NCBI GenBank assembly: GCA_018303805.1
Contig: JAGVXL010000001.1
Location: 1-61,844 of the forward strand
Reading direction: 5' to 3'
Origin: Candidatus Pacearchaeota archaeon
Lineage (GTDB): Archaea; Nanobdellota; Nanobdellia; Pacearchaeales; DTIR01
Length of the DNA stretch: 61,844 nucleotides
Part shown: positions 50,126 to 58,334 of the stretch, piece after piece
Layout of the letters: every line of letters begins with the position of its first letter
Position numbering within the stretch: position 1 is the stretch's first letter
Notes under the pieces: model-generated
Database searches by the model: none
Told to the model about the DNA's origin: nothing
The model's input: the letters and a program-made list of their open reading frames with translations, nothing else
Made by a program: the position numbers and the translations under genes

Positions 50126-50632
50126 ATGGCAGATAAAAAAAGGAGTGAGGATATAGGTGACATGAGTGCAGGAAACATTATCCAATTTCTCAAAGAGAAT
50201 AATATAGATGATTTTGAGTATTGCGAAAATGACAGGAAAATTGCAGTAAAATATCAGGCTGCTGGAAAAACAGCCCAGAAAGAACAGGCAAAACAGCAGG
50301 AGACAAAACCAGAAAAGATGCAGGCAGAAACAAAAAACCTTCCTGAATTTTACATCCTGAAATCCCTGCATGTTGGCTACTGCCATCTTCAAGGCAGAAG
50401 TAAGGGCAGTGAGGAAATTGAGCAATTTGCAGAGCCATGCAAAAAGGGGGGCTTAGAGGATATTCTTGGGATAGTAAAATGCATGAAAGGGCAAATCCAA
50501 TATGAAATCAAACTTTGCGATTATAAAGATTTTTCAGGCAGTTATGGAATAGTTGAGGAAATTTTTGTTGAACATGAACAGGCAGTTGAATACGGAATGC
50601 CATTGATGAAAATCAAGCCATGCTTGGAATAG
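50126..50632 (+). CDS. Biotin carboxyl carrier protein-like (AccB-like), divergent
   Basis: I start at ATG 50126 (MADKKRSEDIG); the upstream track codons overlap ribBA, and ATG 50162 is another choice. The N-terminal IIQFLKENNIDDFEYCENDRKIAVKY resembles the AccB leader. A Gln/Lys/Ala linker leads to a barrel-like domain with VGYCHLQ, CKKGGLEDILGIVKCMKGQIQ and YGIVEEIFVEHEQAVEYGMPLMKI. The biotin attachment motif A-M-K-M is CMKG here: the Lys is kept, but the flanks are altered. It may be a lipoyl/biotinyl-fold relative with a new role. Confidence 0.6.
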   Translation: MADKKRSEDIGDMSAGNIIQFLKENNIDDFEYCENDRKIAVKYQAAGKTAQKEQAKQQETKPEKMQAETKNLPEFYILKSLHVGYCHLQGRSKGSEEIEQFAEPCKKGGLEDILGIVKCMKGQIQYEIKLCDYKDFSGSYGIVEEIFVEHEQAVEYGMPLMKIKPCLE

Positions 50633-50642
50633 TTAATCTTTC

Positions 50643-50903
50643 TTATTTTCTTGTGGCAAGAGCATATAATGCATGCCCTTGGCATAAGCCAGTGTCATAA
50701 ATTGCCTTTCCCACCCTTTCTTTTATTGTGTATGTTGTTTTACACACCCAACAGTCATCTTTACAAAAAACAGGATGTCTTATCAGATGCAGGGCTCTTT
50801 TATGCTCTTCTTTGGTCAGCCCAATTTCAATATAGGCATTCTTATAAAGAATCTTTTCAAGTTCAGAATTCTCCTCTTTGACAAGTATAGGATTGATTGG
50901 CAT
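50643..50903 (-). CDS. Hypothetical Cys-containing 86-aa protein
   Basis: It starts MPINPILVKEENSELEKILYKNAYIEIGLTKEEHKRAL and has HPVFCKDDCWVCKTTY and LCQGHALYAL, so four Cys and two His could bind a metal. No family recognised. It converges with the BCCP-like gene. Confidence 0.6.
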   Translation of the reverse strand: MPINPILVKEENSELEKILYKNAYIEIGLTKEEHKRALHLIRHPVFCKDDCWVCKTTYTIKERVGKAIYDTGLCQGHALYALATRK

Positions 50904-50997
50904 TTTTAATCTCCGAAGATTTTATTTCTTAGTCTTAAGATCTTTATTAATCTTGTGGAATAGTTAATCTTTTAAATGATCAATTCCTGCTTTTTTA

Positions 50998-51472
50998 GGC
51001 AAGCGGGTTAGCTGGCTTTCGGAGCCCTGCTGTAACAGGCAAGTTTTTCCTTGAATGAAAAACGGGTTTCTGAGGAAGGTCCGCCCACACTGTCTCTGCG
51101 GAGACAGCAGCAGCCAATCATTAAATGGTGTGGGGGTGATTTCACATCGTGAGGGATATGCCGTGAGGTATGGCTCTGGCACAGAAACGGCACAGCTGCT
51201 TTTGAGCAATGAACCTGAAGTGAGCAAAGAAAAGGCAGAATTGATGAAACGGCCACCCTTGGCTTGTGCAAGTGCGAAGCACGCTCAGTCAAATGTCAGC
51301 AATAAAGAACCAAGGTTCCCAAGAAAATCCAAGGGATTTTCTGGGCCCGAAAATCAGGCAAGGCTCACCGAGGTGAGAATCACAAGATTTTCGTGGCTTT
51401 AGAATTCCTAGATACAGGAGTTCTTTAGAACTCCTATTCTTTATACAAAAGGCGGCCTATTGCCCGCTTGCC
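50998..51472 (+). ncRNA. rnpB: RNase P RNA (archaeal)
   Basis: The 5' GGCAAGCGGG pairs with the 3' CCCGCTTGCC (stem P1, 10 bp). Conserved region I is GAGGAAGGTCCGCCCAC near 51072, ACAGAAAC follows near 51181, and the 3' conserved region is ATACAAAAGGCGGCCTATTG. A TTTAAATGA box is about 24 bases upstream. At 475 bases it is longer than many archaeal forms. The extra length appears to lie at about 51290-51440, where several AT-rich hairpins occur. The gene catalyses tRNA 5' maturation. Confidence 0.9.
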
Positions 51473-51473
51473 C

Positions 51474-51485
51474 TTTTTTTCTTTT
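51474..51485 (+). terminator. T-run terminator of RNase P RNA
   Basis: TTTTTTTCTTTT directly after the P1 3' strand is the usual archaeal transcription stop. Confidence 0.6.
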
Positions 51486-51556
51486 ATGCGGGAGAATTGT
51501 TAACTTATAATTTTCCAGATAAAAATATTTTTATACCATCCTGCCATGCAAAAAAC

Positions 51557-52015
51557 ATGAAATTAGCAAAAATAATTAGAAGCCAGGGCATAACGAGCGC
51601 GGTTGCGATAGGGCTGTTGCTTTCCTCATACCTGTTCACGGTTGCCTATAACATCTCAGCGGGCAAGTTCGGAGAGATATCTGCAATGGCAAGAACCTTC
51701 ATGTTTCTCACAATCCTTTTTTTATTCCTCTTTCTGATAGGATTTATAGCATTTCTGGTTTCTGTTTTCAAGCTCAATGAAGTCAGCGATATATTCATGA
51801 ATCCCGGCAAGGTAAGCACAATATCCATAATCCTCCTTTTATGCTCCTACCTTTCAACAGTGATGAACAATTTCACAGCCAGGATTTTTGGGGAGCTCTC
51901 GTCACTAGCCCAGATTTTCTTCTATTTAGGCATAGTTTTTATTGTCTTTTTTGTTGTGGCTTTCTTGGCAATGCTTGTCTCTCTTTCAAACAAGTTCCTG
52001 TACAGGAAGATATAA
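51557..52015 (+). CDS. Four-helix membrane protein with internal duplication
   Basis: I start at ATG 51557 (MKLAKIIRSQGITSAVAIGLLL); a TTTTTATACC box lies about 25 bases upstream. The 153 residues hold two similar halves, each with two helices: AIGLLLSSYLFTVAYNISAGKFGEISAMARTFMF and IILLLCSYLSTVMNNFTARIFGELSSLAQIFFYL. The repeated S-Y-L-x-T-V...N-x-x-A-x-x-F-G-E-x-S-x-x-A is notable. No family known to me. Confidence 0.7.
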   Translation: MKLAKIIRSQGITSAVAIGLLLSSYLFTVAYNISAGKFGEISAMARTFMFLTILFLFLFLIGFIAFLVSVFKLNEVSDIFMNPGKVSTISIILLLCSYLSTVMNNFTARIFGELSSLAQIFFYLGIVFIVFFVVAFLAMLVSLSNKFLYRKI

Positions 52016-52024
52016 AGAATCAGC

Positions 52025-52348
52025 TTACAGCAGATGGTTTTCAGCCAGGTAATTCTTCACTGCCCTGTCAAAAGATTCAGCCAATTTTTCCTCTCTCCTT
52101 TTCTCCCTTCTTTTTATAGAATCGCAGTTAGGAATAAGGGAGAATTCCACCCCTTCATAAAAAGCAACGGCAAATTTTGAATTCCTGCACAATGAAGAGC
52201 CAATCTTATACTCAAAAATCCCAGCAGAACCGAGATATTGTTTTACATCCTTCAGATTGGGGAGAACTCTCTCATCGCTCTTGGCAATGTTTTTGCAAAT
52301 ATTAAATATATCCTCAAGTATTTCCTGTGTCAATTCATCAATCCTCAT
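52025..52348 (-). CDS. Hypothetical 107-aa protein
   Basis: A helical N-terminal segment (IDELTQEILEDIFNICKNIAKSDERVLPNLKDVKQYL), a short beta part with YKIGSSLCRNSKFAVAFYEGVEFSLI, and a charged C-terminal helix. No family recognised. Confidence 0.6.
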   Translation of the reverse strand: MRIDELTQEILEDIFNICKNIAKSDERVLPNLKDVKQYLGSAGIFEYKIGSSLCRNSKFAVAFYEGVEFSLIPNCDSIKRREKRREEKLAESFDRAVKNYLAENHLL

Positions 52349-52488
52349 CTTAATCAGTCAGAAATTGTCAAGAAACTAAAAGTTATAAACCTTCTTGATT
52401 AATGTTCAATTTGATAAATTCAAGCAATCCTCAGGAATATCTTTAAATTAGGAAGATTTAAAACTTTATTCTCTCTGATTTTTTAGAT

Positions 52489-52605
52489 GGAGCAGTAGCT
52501 CAATGGGAGAGCACATGGCTGAAGCTTTCTCTTGACAAGAGAAACCTTGGAAAGAGAACATAAGCAGATACCATGGGGTTCGGGGTTCGATCCCCCGCTG
52601 CTCCA
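52489..52605 (+). tRNA. tRNA-Phe (GAA) with a 45-nt intron
   Basis: The acceptor GGAGCAG pairs with CTGCTCC, discriminator A. D-arm GCTC...GAGC, anticodon stem CATGG/CCATG, loop CTGAAG plus A with anticodon GAA. The T-arm is CGGGG TTCGATC CCCCG. The intron 52525-52569 lies after base 37 and contains TTTCTCT-TGAC-AAGAGAAA. The position is canonical; the bulge-helix-bulge is partial (CTG/CAG, GCTT/AAGC). A TTTAAAAC box is about 27 bases upstream. CCA not encoded. Confidence 0.9.
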
Positions 52606-53174
52606 TATTTATATGCTCATTTCTCCAGGATTTAATAACCAGTGTGCTTTCCTTGATTTCAGCCTTCAATTCCTGCCCCTCTTTTCACTTCAATCTTTCT
52701 ACAATGTTTGGATGTACAACCAAGACCGGCTTTGCGTATTCTACCTCACCTACTTTTCTAGAAAGTTGTATCAGCTTACCAATCAGCCTATATCCTCTTT
52801 CTGATGAAAGCATCTTGTCTTCACCCCCATAGCCATTATAATAATAGAAAATAATAACACAAAAAGTATGTAAAATCTCGCTTTCTATACCAAATCTTGC
52901 TATAAAACGAATGTTTATCTCGCTTAATAGTTGTTAAACTCAATCGTGAGCCAAAGATAAAGAGTAAAAAGTTAGTAAAGAGGACACTTTAAATTAATAT
53001 GGCTCACAACTTTGATTTTTTGCCTTCGGCATCGTTGCACTAAAACTCAATCCCCAAGTATTCTGGAGAAACTAACAGCTACGCATATGTTATCCCAGAC
53101 GCTAACTTTACAGCCCAGGATTTAGCAAATTTTATAAACACCATTTTCCTTCAAGAGGAAGAAAAAGAGGGAAA
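52606..53174. other. 569-base gap after tRNA-Phe, mostly non-coding
   Basis: Apart from the small minus-strand ORF at 52685-52813, it is A+T-rich and gene-free. At about 53059-53160 a frame reads YSGETNSYAYVIPDANFTAQDLANFINTIF, protein-like but without a start and in a frame different from the next gene. It looks like the relic of a coding region. No repeats or RNA were recognised. Confidence 0.45.
52685..52813 (-). CDS. Possible 42-aa protein (not in ORF track)
   Basis: ATG 52813 with GGGGGTGA eight bases before it opens MLSSERGYRLIGKLIQLSRKV...AKPVLVVHPNIVERLK. The good ribosome site and protein-like composition support it; the size argues for caution. No family. Confidence 0.4.
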   Translation of the reverse strand: MLSSERGYRLIGKLIQLSRKVGEVEYAKPVLVVHPNIVERLK

Positions 53175-53963
53175 ATGGCAGACTATAAGGCGCTTGCAGA
53201 AAGAGTGGATTTATCTAAGTTAAGGTGGCTTGAAAGGAGATTTCTGCAGCTTGCCGATCCTGTAAATCTCTTTTTGCATCTTATTGGCATAATAATCATT
53301 GTATATGGATTGTGGATAAATGTTTTGTGGTGGGTTGTTATAGGCATAATCATCCTTCTTATCGGGCATGCATATGTAGAAAGTAAAAGGAAACAACCAG
53401 CAAAAAAAGGCAAGAAAGCTGCATTAGAACTCAGTATAAGCACAATTGTTATAATAGTTATGGCAGTGACAATGCTGATTTTAGGCCTGGTTCTTATAAG
53501 GACAATAATGTGCGGGGCATTAGTCACATCTTTGGATTTGACGCAGAAAATGAAGGACCAAATCAACAAGCTGTTCCAGGAGACAGGGAATGATGTTATA
53601 TTGCTGCAAGGGCCAAACAATCTTGTCAGCATCCCTCCAGGAGAGCCATCTGCGGTGTGGTTTGCATTCAAGCCAAGTGTAGAGACAGAATACAATTACA
53701 GGTTTGAGATAACCCTGCCTGATAGATACAAGAGAGCCCCTTATAACCTCAGGGAAACAACAGTAGAATCCTGGTTTACTACGCCTTTATCTGGAAAAGA
53801 TGTCGTGGGTGTTCTTGGAAAGGAAAAGAACCTGATGATAAAGCCGCCAAAAGACACCCCTAGCTTTGAATTCACCTTAAAGCTTAAGGTAGGCAACCTT
53901 GACAGGGTAGAAACCCAGATTGAAGTCAAGAAGCAGGACTGGGCTTATAAGGCATTCTGCTAA
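53175..53963 (+). CDS. Membrane protein with pilin-like segment
   Basis: The 262 residues start with a soluble stretch and two membrane helices (about 33-70). Then KKGKKAALELSISTIVIIVMAVTMLILGLVLIRTIM follows, a hydrophobic helix closely resembling the class III/pilin segments of many DPANN surface proteins, here internal instead of N-terminal. The last 140 residues are a beta-rich external domain (SIPPGEPSAVWFAFKP, then YRFEITLPDRYKR). A GAGGGAAA ribosome-like site precedes the ATG. Possibly a surface filament or S-layer-related component. Confidence 0.7.
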   Translation: MADYKALAERVDLSKLRWLERRFLQLADPVNLFLHLIGIIIIVYGLWINVLWWVVIGIIILLIGHAYVESKRKQPAKKGKKAALELSISTIVIIVMAVTMLILGLVLIRTIMCGALVTSLDLTQKMKDQINKLFQETGNDVILLQGPNNLVSIPPGEPSAVWFAFKPSVETEYNYRFEITLPDRYKRAPYNLRETTVESWFTTPLSGKDVVGVLGKEKNLMIKPPKDTPSFEFTLKLKVGNLDRVETQIEVKKQDWAYKAFC

Positions 53964-54038
53964 ATCATGCCTTGTAAATTCTAGGATTTTATTCTTCAAT
54001 CAGCTAACATTTTTAAATAAATTTAGATTAACAGCAGT

Positions 54039-54866
54039 ATGAAAATTCTCGCAATCGGCGATTTCCATGGAAAATTTCCTGCAAAATTGAAAGCAAGAAT
54101 CAGGAAGCTGGATTATGATTTAGTTTTATGCACAGGAGATTTAGCAGACACAAACAAGTTGAGAGATTTAATATTCAAAAATTGGGATACACTTAAAGAT
54201 AAAGAGCTTGAGGACATTTTACCAAAAAAATTCTTTAAACAGATAACGGTAAAAGCGATAAACTCAATGCAGCCAATAATAAACCAGCTTTCCTCCCTTA
54301 AAAAACCAGTTTATCTTGTCTATGGCAATGGGGATTACCCTTCATCCAAAACAGGCAAATTCAAAGCTAAGTCATTGAATTCAAGGTTAAAAAAGAGCAG
54401 AAAAATAACCCTTCTTACCAGAAAATTGCTGGTTATTAGCAATTACGGAATTTTAGGCTTTAGCGGATACAAACCCTTTGAGGCTGAAAAGAAAAAGAGA
54501 AAATCAAAAAAAGAGAAAATCAGGATTAAGAGAGCAAAAAAAGAATTTGAAAATCTATTTAAGAAATTCAATAATAAGAGAAGATTAATAGTTCTTTTTC
54601 ACGACCCGCCATATAATTGCAAGCTAGACAAGATTACAAACAAAAAAAGCCCGCGTTACGGGAAGCATTATGGCGACAGAATATTAAAAAAAGCAATCAG
54701 GAAATACCATCCATTGATTGTAATCTGCGGGCACATGCATGAATATCAAGGAAAATGCAAAATAGGAAAAACAACAGTGATAAATCCTGGAGTGGCCTAT
54801 GAAGGCAAGGCTGCATTGATAGAACTGGAAAATGAAAGGATTAAAAATATAAAATTCCTCAAATAA
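54039..54866 (+). CDS. Metallophosphoesterase
   Basis: The 275-residue calcineurin-like phosphoesterase has the five blocks: IGDFHGKF (D-x-H), CTGDLAD (G-D), VYGNGDYP (in place of G-N-H-D/E), LFHDPPYN and ICGHMHEYQGK (G-H-x-H). The last block binds the second metal. GNGD replaces the catalytic GNH-D/E His, which may change activity toward monoesters or diesters. Basic insert at about 145-175 (KKKRKSKKEKIRIKRAKK). Substrate unknown. Confidence 0.85.
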   Translation: MKILAIGDFHGKFPAKLKARIRKLDYDLVLCTGDLADTNKLRDLIFKNWDTLKDKELEDILPKKFFKQITVKAINSMQPIINQLSSLKKPVYLVYGNGDYPSSKTGKFKAKSLNSRLKKSRKITLLTRKLLVISNYGILGFSGYKPFEAEKKKRKSKKEKIRIKRAKKEFENLFKKFNNKRRLIVLFHDPPYNCKLDKITNKKSPRYGKHYGDRILKKAIRKYHPLIVICGHMHEYQGKCKIGKTTVINPGVAYEGKAALIELENERIKNIKFLK

Positions 54867-54874
54867 AATCTTTT

Positions 54875-55192
54875 CTATGCAACAATCTTCTCTGCAAGCA
54901 TCTTGTCAGTTTCTCTTGAAATGACTTTCCAGTACAGTTTCATAAAAATCTGAATTTCGGGATTTTCTGCATTCAGCTTGAACATCTTCGCCTTTCCCAC
55001 AACACGGGTTTGTTTTACTATTCCTCTCTTCACAAACTCCTGCCAGAATTGTTTTAGCGTTGTGTAGCCTATTTCAGAGTTCTTTGCTATTTCTTTCATA
55101 CTGTAGTCATACTCCTGAAATGTTATAAGAAAATCCAGAACCCTGAGTTTGGGATTGTCCCCATATACCTGCAAGAATATTGATTTTGCCAT
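54875..55192 (-). CDS. Winged helix-turn-helix protein
   Basis: The 105-residue protein has KLRVLDFLITFQEYDYSMKEIAKNSEIGYTTLKQFWQEFVKRGIV, a clear winged HTH, followed by a wing with KQTRVVGKAKMFKLN and a helical tail. Divergent from another small HTH-like gene at 55283, with a near-palindrome between them. Probably a regulator of this gap. Confidence 0.78.
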   Translation of the reverse strand: MAKSIFLQVYGDNPKLRVLDFLITFQEYDYSMKEIAKNSEIGYTTLKQFWQEFVKRGIVKQTRVVGKAKMFKLNAENPEIQIFMKLYWKVISRETDKMLAEKIVA

Positions 55193-55232
55193 ATTTTCTA
55201 TAAAAAACAGGAGTTTATAAAGTTTTTGGTAA

Positions 55233-55248
55233 TGTCCCTTAAAGGACA
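55233..55248. promoter_or_regulatory. Inverted repeat in the divergent HTH-HTH gap
   Basis: TGTCC-CTTAAA-GGACA, 5-bp arms with a nearly symmetric centre, lies between TTTATAAAG and TTTATATG boxes that would serve the minus and plus genes. A good operator candidate for either HTH protein. Confidence 0.5.
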
Positions 55249-55282
55249 GTTAGATTTATATGCCAAAAAACCATAAAATCTT

Positions 55283-55570
55283 ATGGTTAAAATATTAAGG
55301 AGTGAATATATAAATATCTCGAGGGTTCTCATCAGAAAGCTTTACAAATCTGGATGCTGGGGCAAAGGCTCTCTTTATGAGGATGAACTTAAAGACGGCT
55401 TTCCGCAAGAAGAAAAGGGCAAGGTGCTTGTTGTTGCACATGCTCTCATCAAGCAGGGAATCCTATGCAAAAAACCAAAAAAGTATGGCTTTAAGTATTA
55501 TCTTAATATGGAAAGAAAAAATAAAATAGATGAAATTTTAGGTTTGAGGAAGATGCAAGGAAAAGAATAA
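55283..55570 (+). CDS. Small HTH-like protein
   Basis: The 95-residue protein has INISRVLIRKLYKSGCWGKGSLYEDELKDGF, then KGKVLVVAHALIKQGILCKKPKKYGFKYYLN, a winged-helix-like order of helix, helix and wing. It starts 90 bases from the divergent HTH gene. The C-terminal tail is charged. The assignment is by pattern only. Confidence 0.65.
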   Translation: MVKILRSEYINISRVLIRKLYKSGCWGKGSLYEDELKDGFPQEEKGKVLVVAHALIKQGILCKKPKKYGFKYYLNMERKNKIDEILGLRKMQGKE

Positions 55571-55595
55571 AAAAGGTTAAATTCCTTAAATAAAA

Positions 55596-57080
55596 ATGCC
55601 CAAATTAACAGAAAAGAAAAAGACAAGCCAGAAATTGCCAAAGGAAGCGAGAAACTCCCTGAATAAAAGGCAGGAGGAAATAAAGCAGCTTTCAAAAGCA
55701 ACAGAGAAAAAAGAATTAATTTATCTCTACAACACGCTGACAAGAAAAAAACAGCCATTCAAGCCAATCCAGAAAGGCAAGGTGGGGGTGTATTCATGCG
55801 GGCCGACTGTCTATGATTACGCCCATATAGGCAATTTAAGGACATACATCTTCAACGACATCCTCAAAAGGGTCCTGGCTTACAATGGCTATGAAGTGAA
55901 GCATGTCATGAACATAACAGATGTTGATGACAAGATAATCAAGAAAGTCCAGGAAGAAAAAATTTTCCTGCAGGAGCTTACCCATAAATATGAAACAAGC
56001 TTCTTCAATGATTCAGCAGAATTGAATATCGTAACCCCGGACATAAAGCCAAGAGCCACAGAGCACATTCACGAAATGGCAGAACTGATAAAAAAACTCC
56101 TAAAGAAGGGCTATGCATACAAGACAGATGACGGAATATATTATTCTATTTCAAAATTCAAGAAGTATGGCAAGCTCTCAAACCTGAAATTGAAAAATCT
56201 CAAGGCAACATCAAGGATAGAAGCAGACACTTATGAAAAAGAGCAGGCAAATGATTTTGCATTATGGAAATTTTTCCAGGAAAAAGACGGCAATATCTCC
56301 TGGAACACAGAATTTGGAAAAGGCAGGCCAGGCTGGCATATTGAATGCTCGGCAATGTCAATGCGCTATTTAGGGGAGCATTTTGACATCCATACCGGAG
56401 CAGTAGACTTGGCATTTCCCCATCATGAAAATGAAATTGCGCAGAGTGAAGCTGCTACTGGAAAAAAATTTGTGAATTACTGGCTGCATGCAGGATTTTT
56501 GAAACTTGCAGAAGGCAAGATGTCAAAATCTCTGGGCAATATAATAACACTGCAAATACTGAAGGACAAGAATTTTGAGCCCCTGCATTACAGATACCTC
56601 TGTTTGACGACACATTATAGGGATGAGCTTGCGTTCACATTTGAAAACCTGCAGAATGCAAAAAATTCATATAACAGCATTAAGAATAAAATCAAGGAAA
56701 TCAAGAGAAACATGGATATAACAGGAATAAGAAGCCAGGAAGTGCAGAAATCCAAGCAGGAATTTTTGAGAGTGATAAACAATGATTTGGACATGCCAAA
56801 AGCAATTGCATTGCTTCATGCAATGCTTAAAAATGAGAACTTAAAAAATTCAGAAAAATATGCCCTGCTTCTTGATTTTGACAAGGTTTTTGGCTTGCAG
56901 CTTGACAAGGAGGAAAAACCAATAACAGTCCCGGATGAAATCAAGAAGATTGTTGAGGACAGGGAAAAATCAAGAAAGGCGGGGATGTGGCAGGTTGCGG
57001 ATTCTCTCAGAGAAAAACTCAGGGAAAAGGGCTATGCTGTTGATGATACTGAAAAAGGGCCTGAAATAAGGAAGGTGTAA
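55596..57080 (+). CDS. cysS: Cysteinyl-tRNA synthetase
   Basis: The 494-residue enzyme charges tRNA-Cys. Class I motifs are [12 protein letters not shown] (HIGH) and [10 protein letters not shown] (KMSKS). Zn ligands are Cys in VYSCGP, Cys in WHIECSAMS, and His/Glu in [13 protein letters not shown]. About 45 charged residues precede the canonical start and are unusual. The C-terminal part is short. It lies 25 bases after the small HTH gene and precedes a small heat shock gene by 14 bases. Confidence 0.94.
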   Translation: MPKLTEKKKTSQKLPKEARNSLNKRQEEIKQLSKATEKKELIYLYNTLTRKKQPFKPIQKGKVGVYSCGPTVYDYAHIGNLRTYIFNDILKRVLAYNGYEVKHVMNITDVDDKIIKKVQEEKIFLQELTHKYETSFFNDSAELNIVTPDIKPRATEHIHEMAELIKKLLKKGYAYKTDDGIYYSISKFKKYGKLSNLKLKNLKATSRIEADTYEKEQANDFALWKFFQEKDGNISWNTEFGKGRPGWHIECSAMSMRYLGEHFDIHTGAVDLAFPHHENEIAQSEAATGKKFVNYWLHAGFLKLAEGKMSKSLGNIITLQILKDKNFEPLHYRYLCLTTHYRDELAFTFENLQNAKNSYNSIKNKIKEIKRNMDITGIRSQEVQKSKQEFLRVINNDLDMPKAIALLHAMLKNENLKNSEKYALLLDFDKVFGLQLDKEEKPITVPDEIKKIVEDREKSRKAGMWQVADSLREKLREKGYAVDDTEKGPEIRKV

Positions 57081-57094
57081 AACAAGAAAGAAAA

Positions 57095-57460
57095 ATGGAG
57101 GAAGATAAAGAGAAAAAAGAGCTGGAAATTTACCAAGGGAAAAATCTGCTTAGGGAGAAAGTGCTTTACAAGTCTAGGGGGATTATTGTGACTGAATTGA
57201 AAGATAGCTATTTAGCAAGGGTTCATATATTGCCTGAAGCAAAAAATAATTTTAAGTTTAAGACGAGGAAGAACAGTTTGGAAGTAAGTATCAGCAAGAA
57301 GGCAGAGAGAAAGGAAGAGGATGATGGCTATCTTTTTATGGAAAGGATAGAAGGAGGCATGAGCAGCAGTATTTATCTTGATAGGGATATTAATGTGGAA
57401 AAAGTAAAGTCAGATTACAGAAATGACATTATGACAATAACAATGCCAAAGAAAAAATGA
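57095..57460 (+). CDS. Hsp20/alpha-crystallin-like protein
   Basis: The 121-residue protein contains a beta-sandwich like Hsp20: YLARVHILPEAKNNFKFKTRKNSLEVSISKKA, then MERIEGGMSSSIYLDRDINVEKVKSDYRNDIMTITMPKK, which fits the F-x-R-x-x-x-L-P...I-A-x-Y-x-x-G-V-L-x-I-x-x-P-K pattern of the family in divergent form. The usual C-terminal I-x-I is absent. Probable chaperone. The stop overlaps the next ATG (ATGA). Confidence 0.7.
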   Translation: MEEDKEKKELEIYQGKNLLREKVLYKSRGIIVTELKDSYLARVHILPEAKNNFKFKTRKNSLEVSISKKAERKEEDDGYLFMERIEGGMSSSIYLDRDINVEKVKSDYRNDIMTITMPKKK

Positions 57461-57876
57461 ACTGGCTGAAGCATATTTTAATAAGTTTTATTTTTGCATT
57501 TTTATATTCACTAATTTCATGGAGCATAAATCCAAAAGCGATTTTTATCCTGATTTTTGGTGCAATACTAATTGATGCAGACCACATAATAAATGATATT
57601 GCCGCAGGCAGAATCAAGAAGCCAAGAAAGATGATTAAAAGATGGTTTAGGAATGCAGACAGGCACACAGGGGAGTTCCATTTCCTGCACAACATAGAGT
57701 TTCTTCTAGCAATCTTCATGCTTGCCCTATACAGCAGGATATTCCTCTATTTTTTCCTTTCCTTTGCCTTGCACATAGCAGCAGATTACTACATGAAAGT
57801 CAGGCAGACAAAATCTTTCGGCATCAAGGATTTTTCAGTAGTTCTCCGGCTTCTTAATATGGAAAACAAGAAATAA
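57457..57876 (+). CDS. Membrane protein, YdjM-like/metal-dependent hydrolase-like
   Basis: The 139-residue protein has three or four membrane helices and the conserved polar motifs ILIDADHIIND, RHTGEFHFLHNIE and LHIAADYYMK. The D-x-D-H...H-x-x-H...H-x-x-x-D set resembles YdjM-type membrane-bound metal-dependent hydrolases. It overlaps the heat shock gene by four bases. Substrate unknown. Confidence 0.7.
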   Translation: MNWLKHILISFIFAFLYSLISWSINPKAIFILIFGAILIDADHIINDIAAGRIKKPRKMIKRWFRNADRHTGEFHFLHNIEFLLAIFMLALYSRIFLYFFLSFALHIAADYYMKVRQTKSFGIKDFSVVLRLLNMENKK

Positions 57877-57894
57877 TAGAAAAATACCCCTTGT

Positions 57895-58191
57895 CTATAA
57901 TTTCCCTTCCAAACCTTTGTCAATCTTTTCTAACTTTTCTTTTGCATAATTTATTACTCTCTTGCTTATATCCTTAAACCCGAGCTTGGATGCAACCCAT
58001 GTAATGCCAGCTAATGCTGTTGACGTCTTGGGATGTTGCTGGAACATTCCGCTTTCAATGCTGCCGGAAGGAATGTGGTTCATTCCCCAAAGCAAAATGT
58101 CATAGGATTTGTTAAGCAGAAAGGGATAAATGCCGCTTCCAGCATTCGCGAGTTCAATAATTTTCTTAGGGATATAATCGTCTATATTCAT
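57895..58191 (-). CDS. Hypothetical 98-aa protein
   Basis: I start at ATG 58191 (MNIDDYIPKKIIELANAG). The middle WGMNHIPSGSIESGMFQQHPKTSTALAGITWVASKLG is weakly hydrophobic, and a charged helix ends it. No family known. Confidence 0.6.
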   Translation of the reverse strand: MNIDDYIPKKIIELANAGSGIYPFLLNKSYDILLWGMNHIPSGSIESGMFQQHPKTSTALAGITWVASKLGFKDISKRVINYAKEKLEKIDKGLEGKL

Positions 58192-58226
58192 ATAAACATA
58201 AAGCAAACAACCTTTAAAAAAACTTT

Positions 58227-58267
58227 CTTAGAGCCTTCTTGGAAAGAAGCCTCTGGAAGAAACGAAA
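58227..58267. other. Purine-rich hairpin between genes
   Basis: TTTCTT-AGAGCCTTCTTGGAAAGAAGCCTCTGG-AAGAAA folds into a long stem (TTTCTT/AAGAAA, AGA/TCT, CTTCTT/AAGAAG with GGA loop). It is followed by GAAAGAAACCTTGGAAAGAAAG, a motif also in the tRNA introns. Confidence 0.45.
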
Positions 58268-58334
58268 GAAACCTTGGAAAGAAAGAAAAATAATTCACAA
58301 GAATTAAAAAGAACACTTTTTCTAACCTTTTATT

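Noticed and set aside
50964-51402. ORFs 50964-51227, 51008-51292 and 51055-51402
   Set aside because: They overlap the RNase P RNA, whose conserved blocks and P1 stem are clear.
51474-51556. Start of the four-helix membrane protein at 51497
   Set aside because: It includes the likely TATA box TTTTTATACC; ATG 51557 follows at the expected distance.
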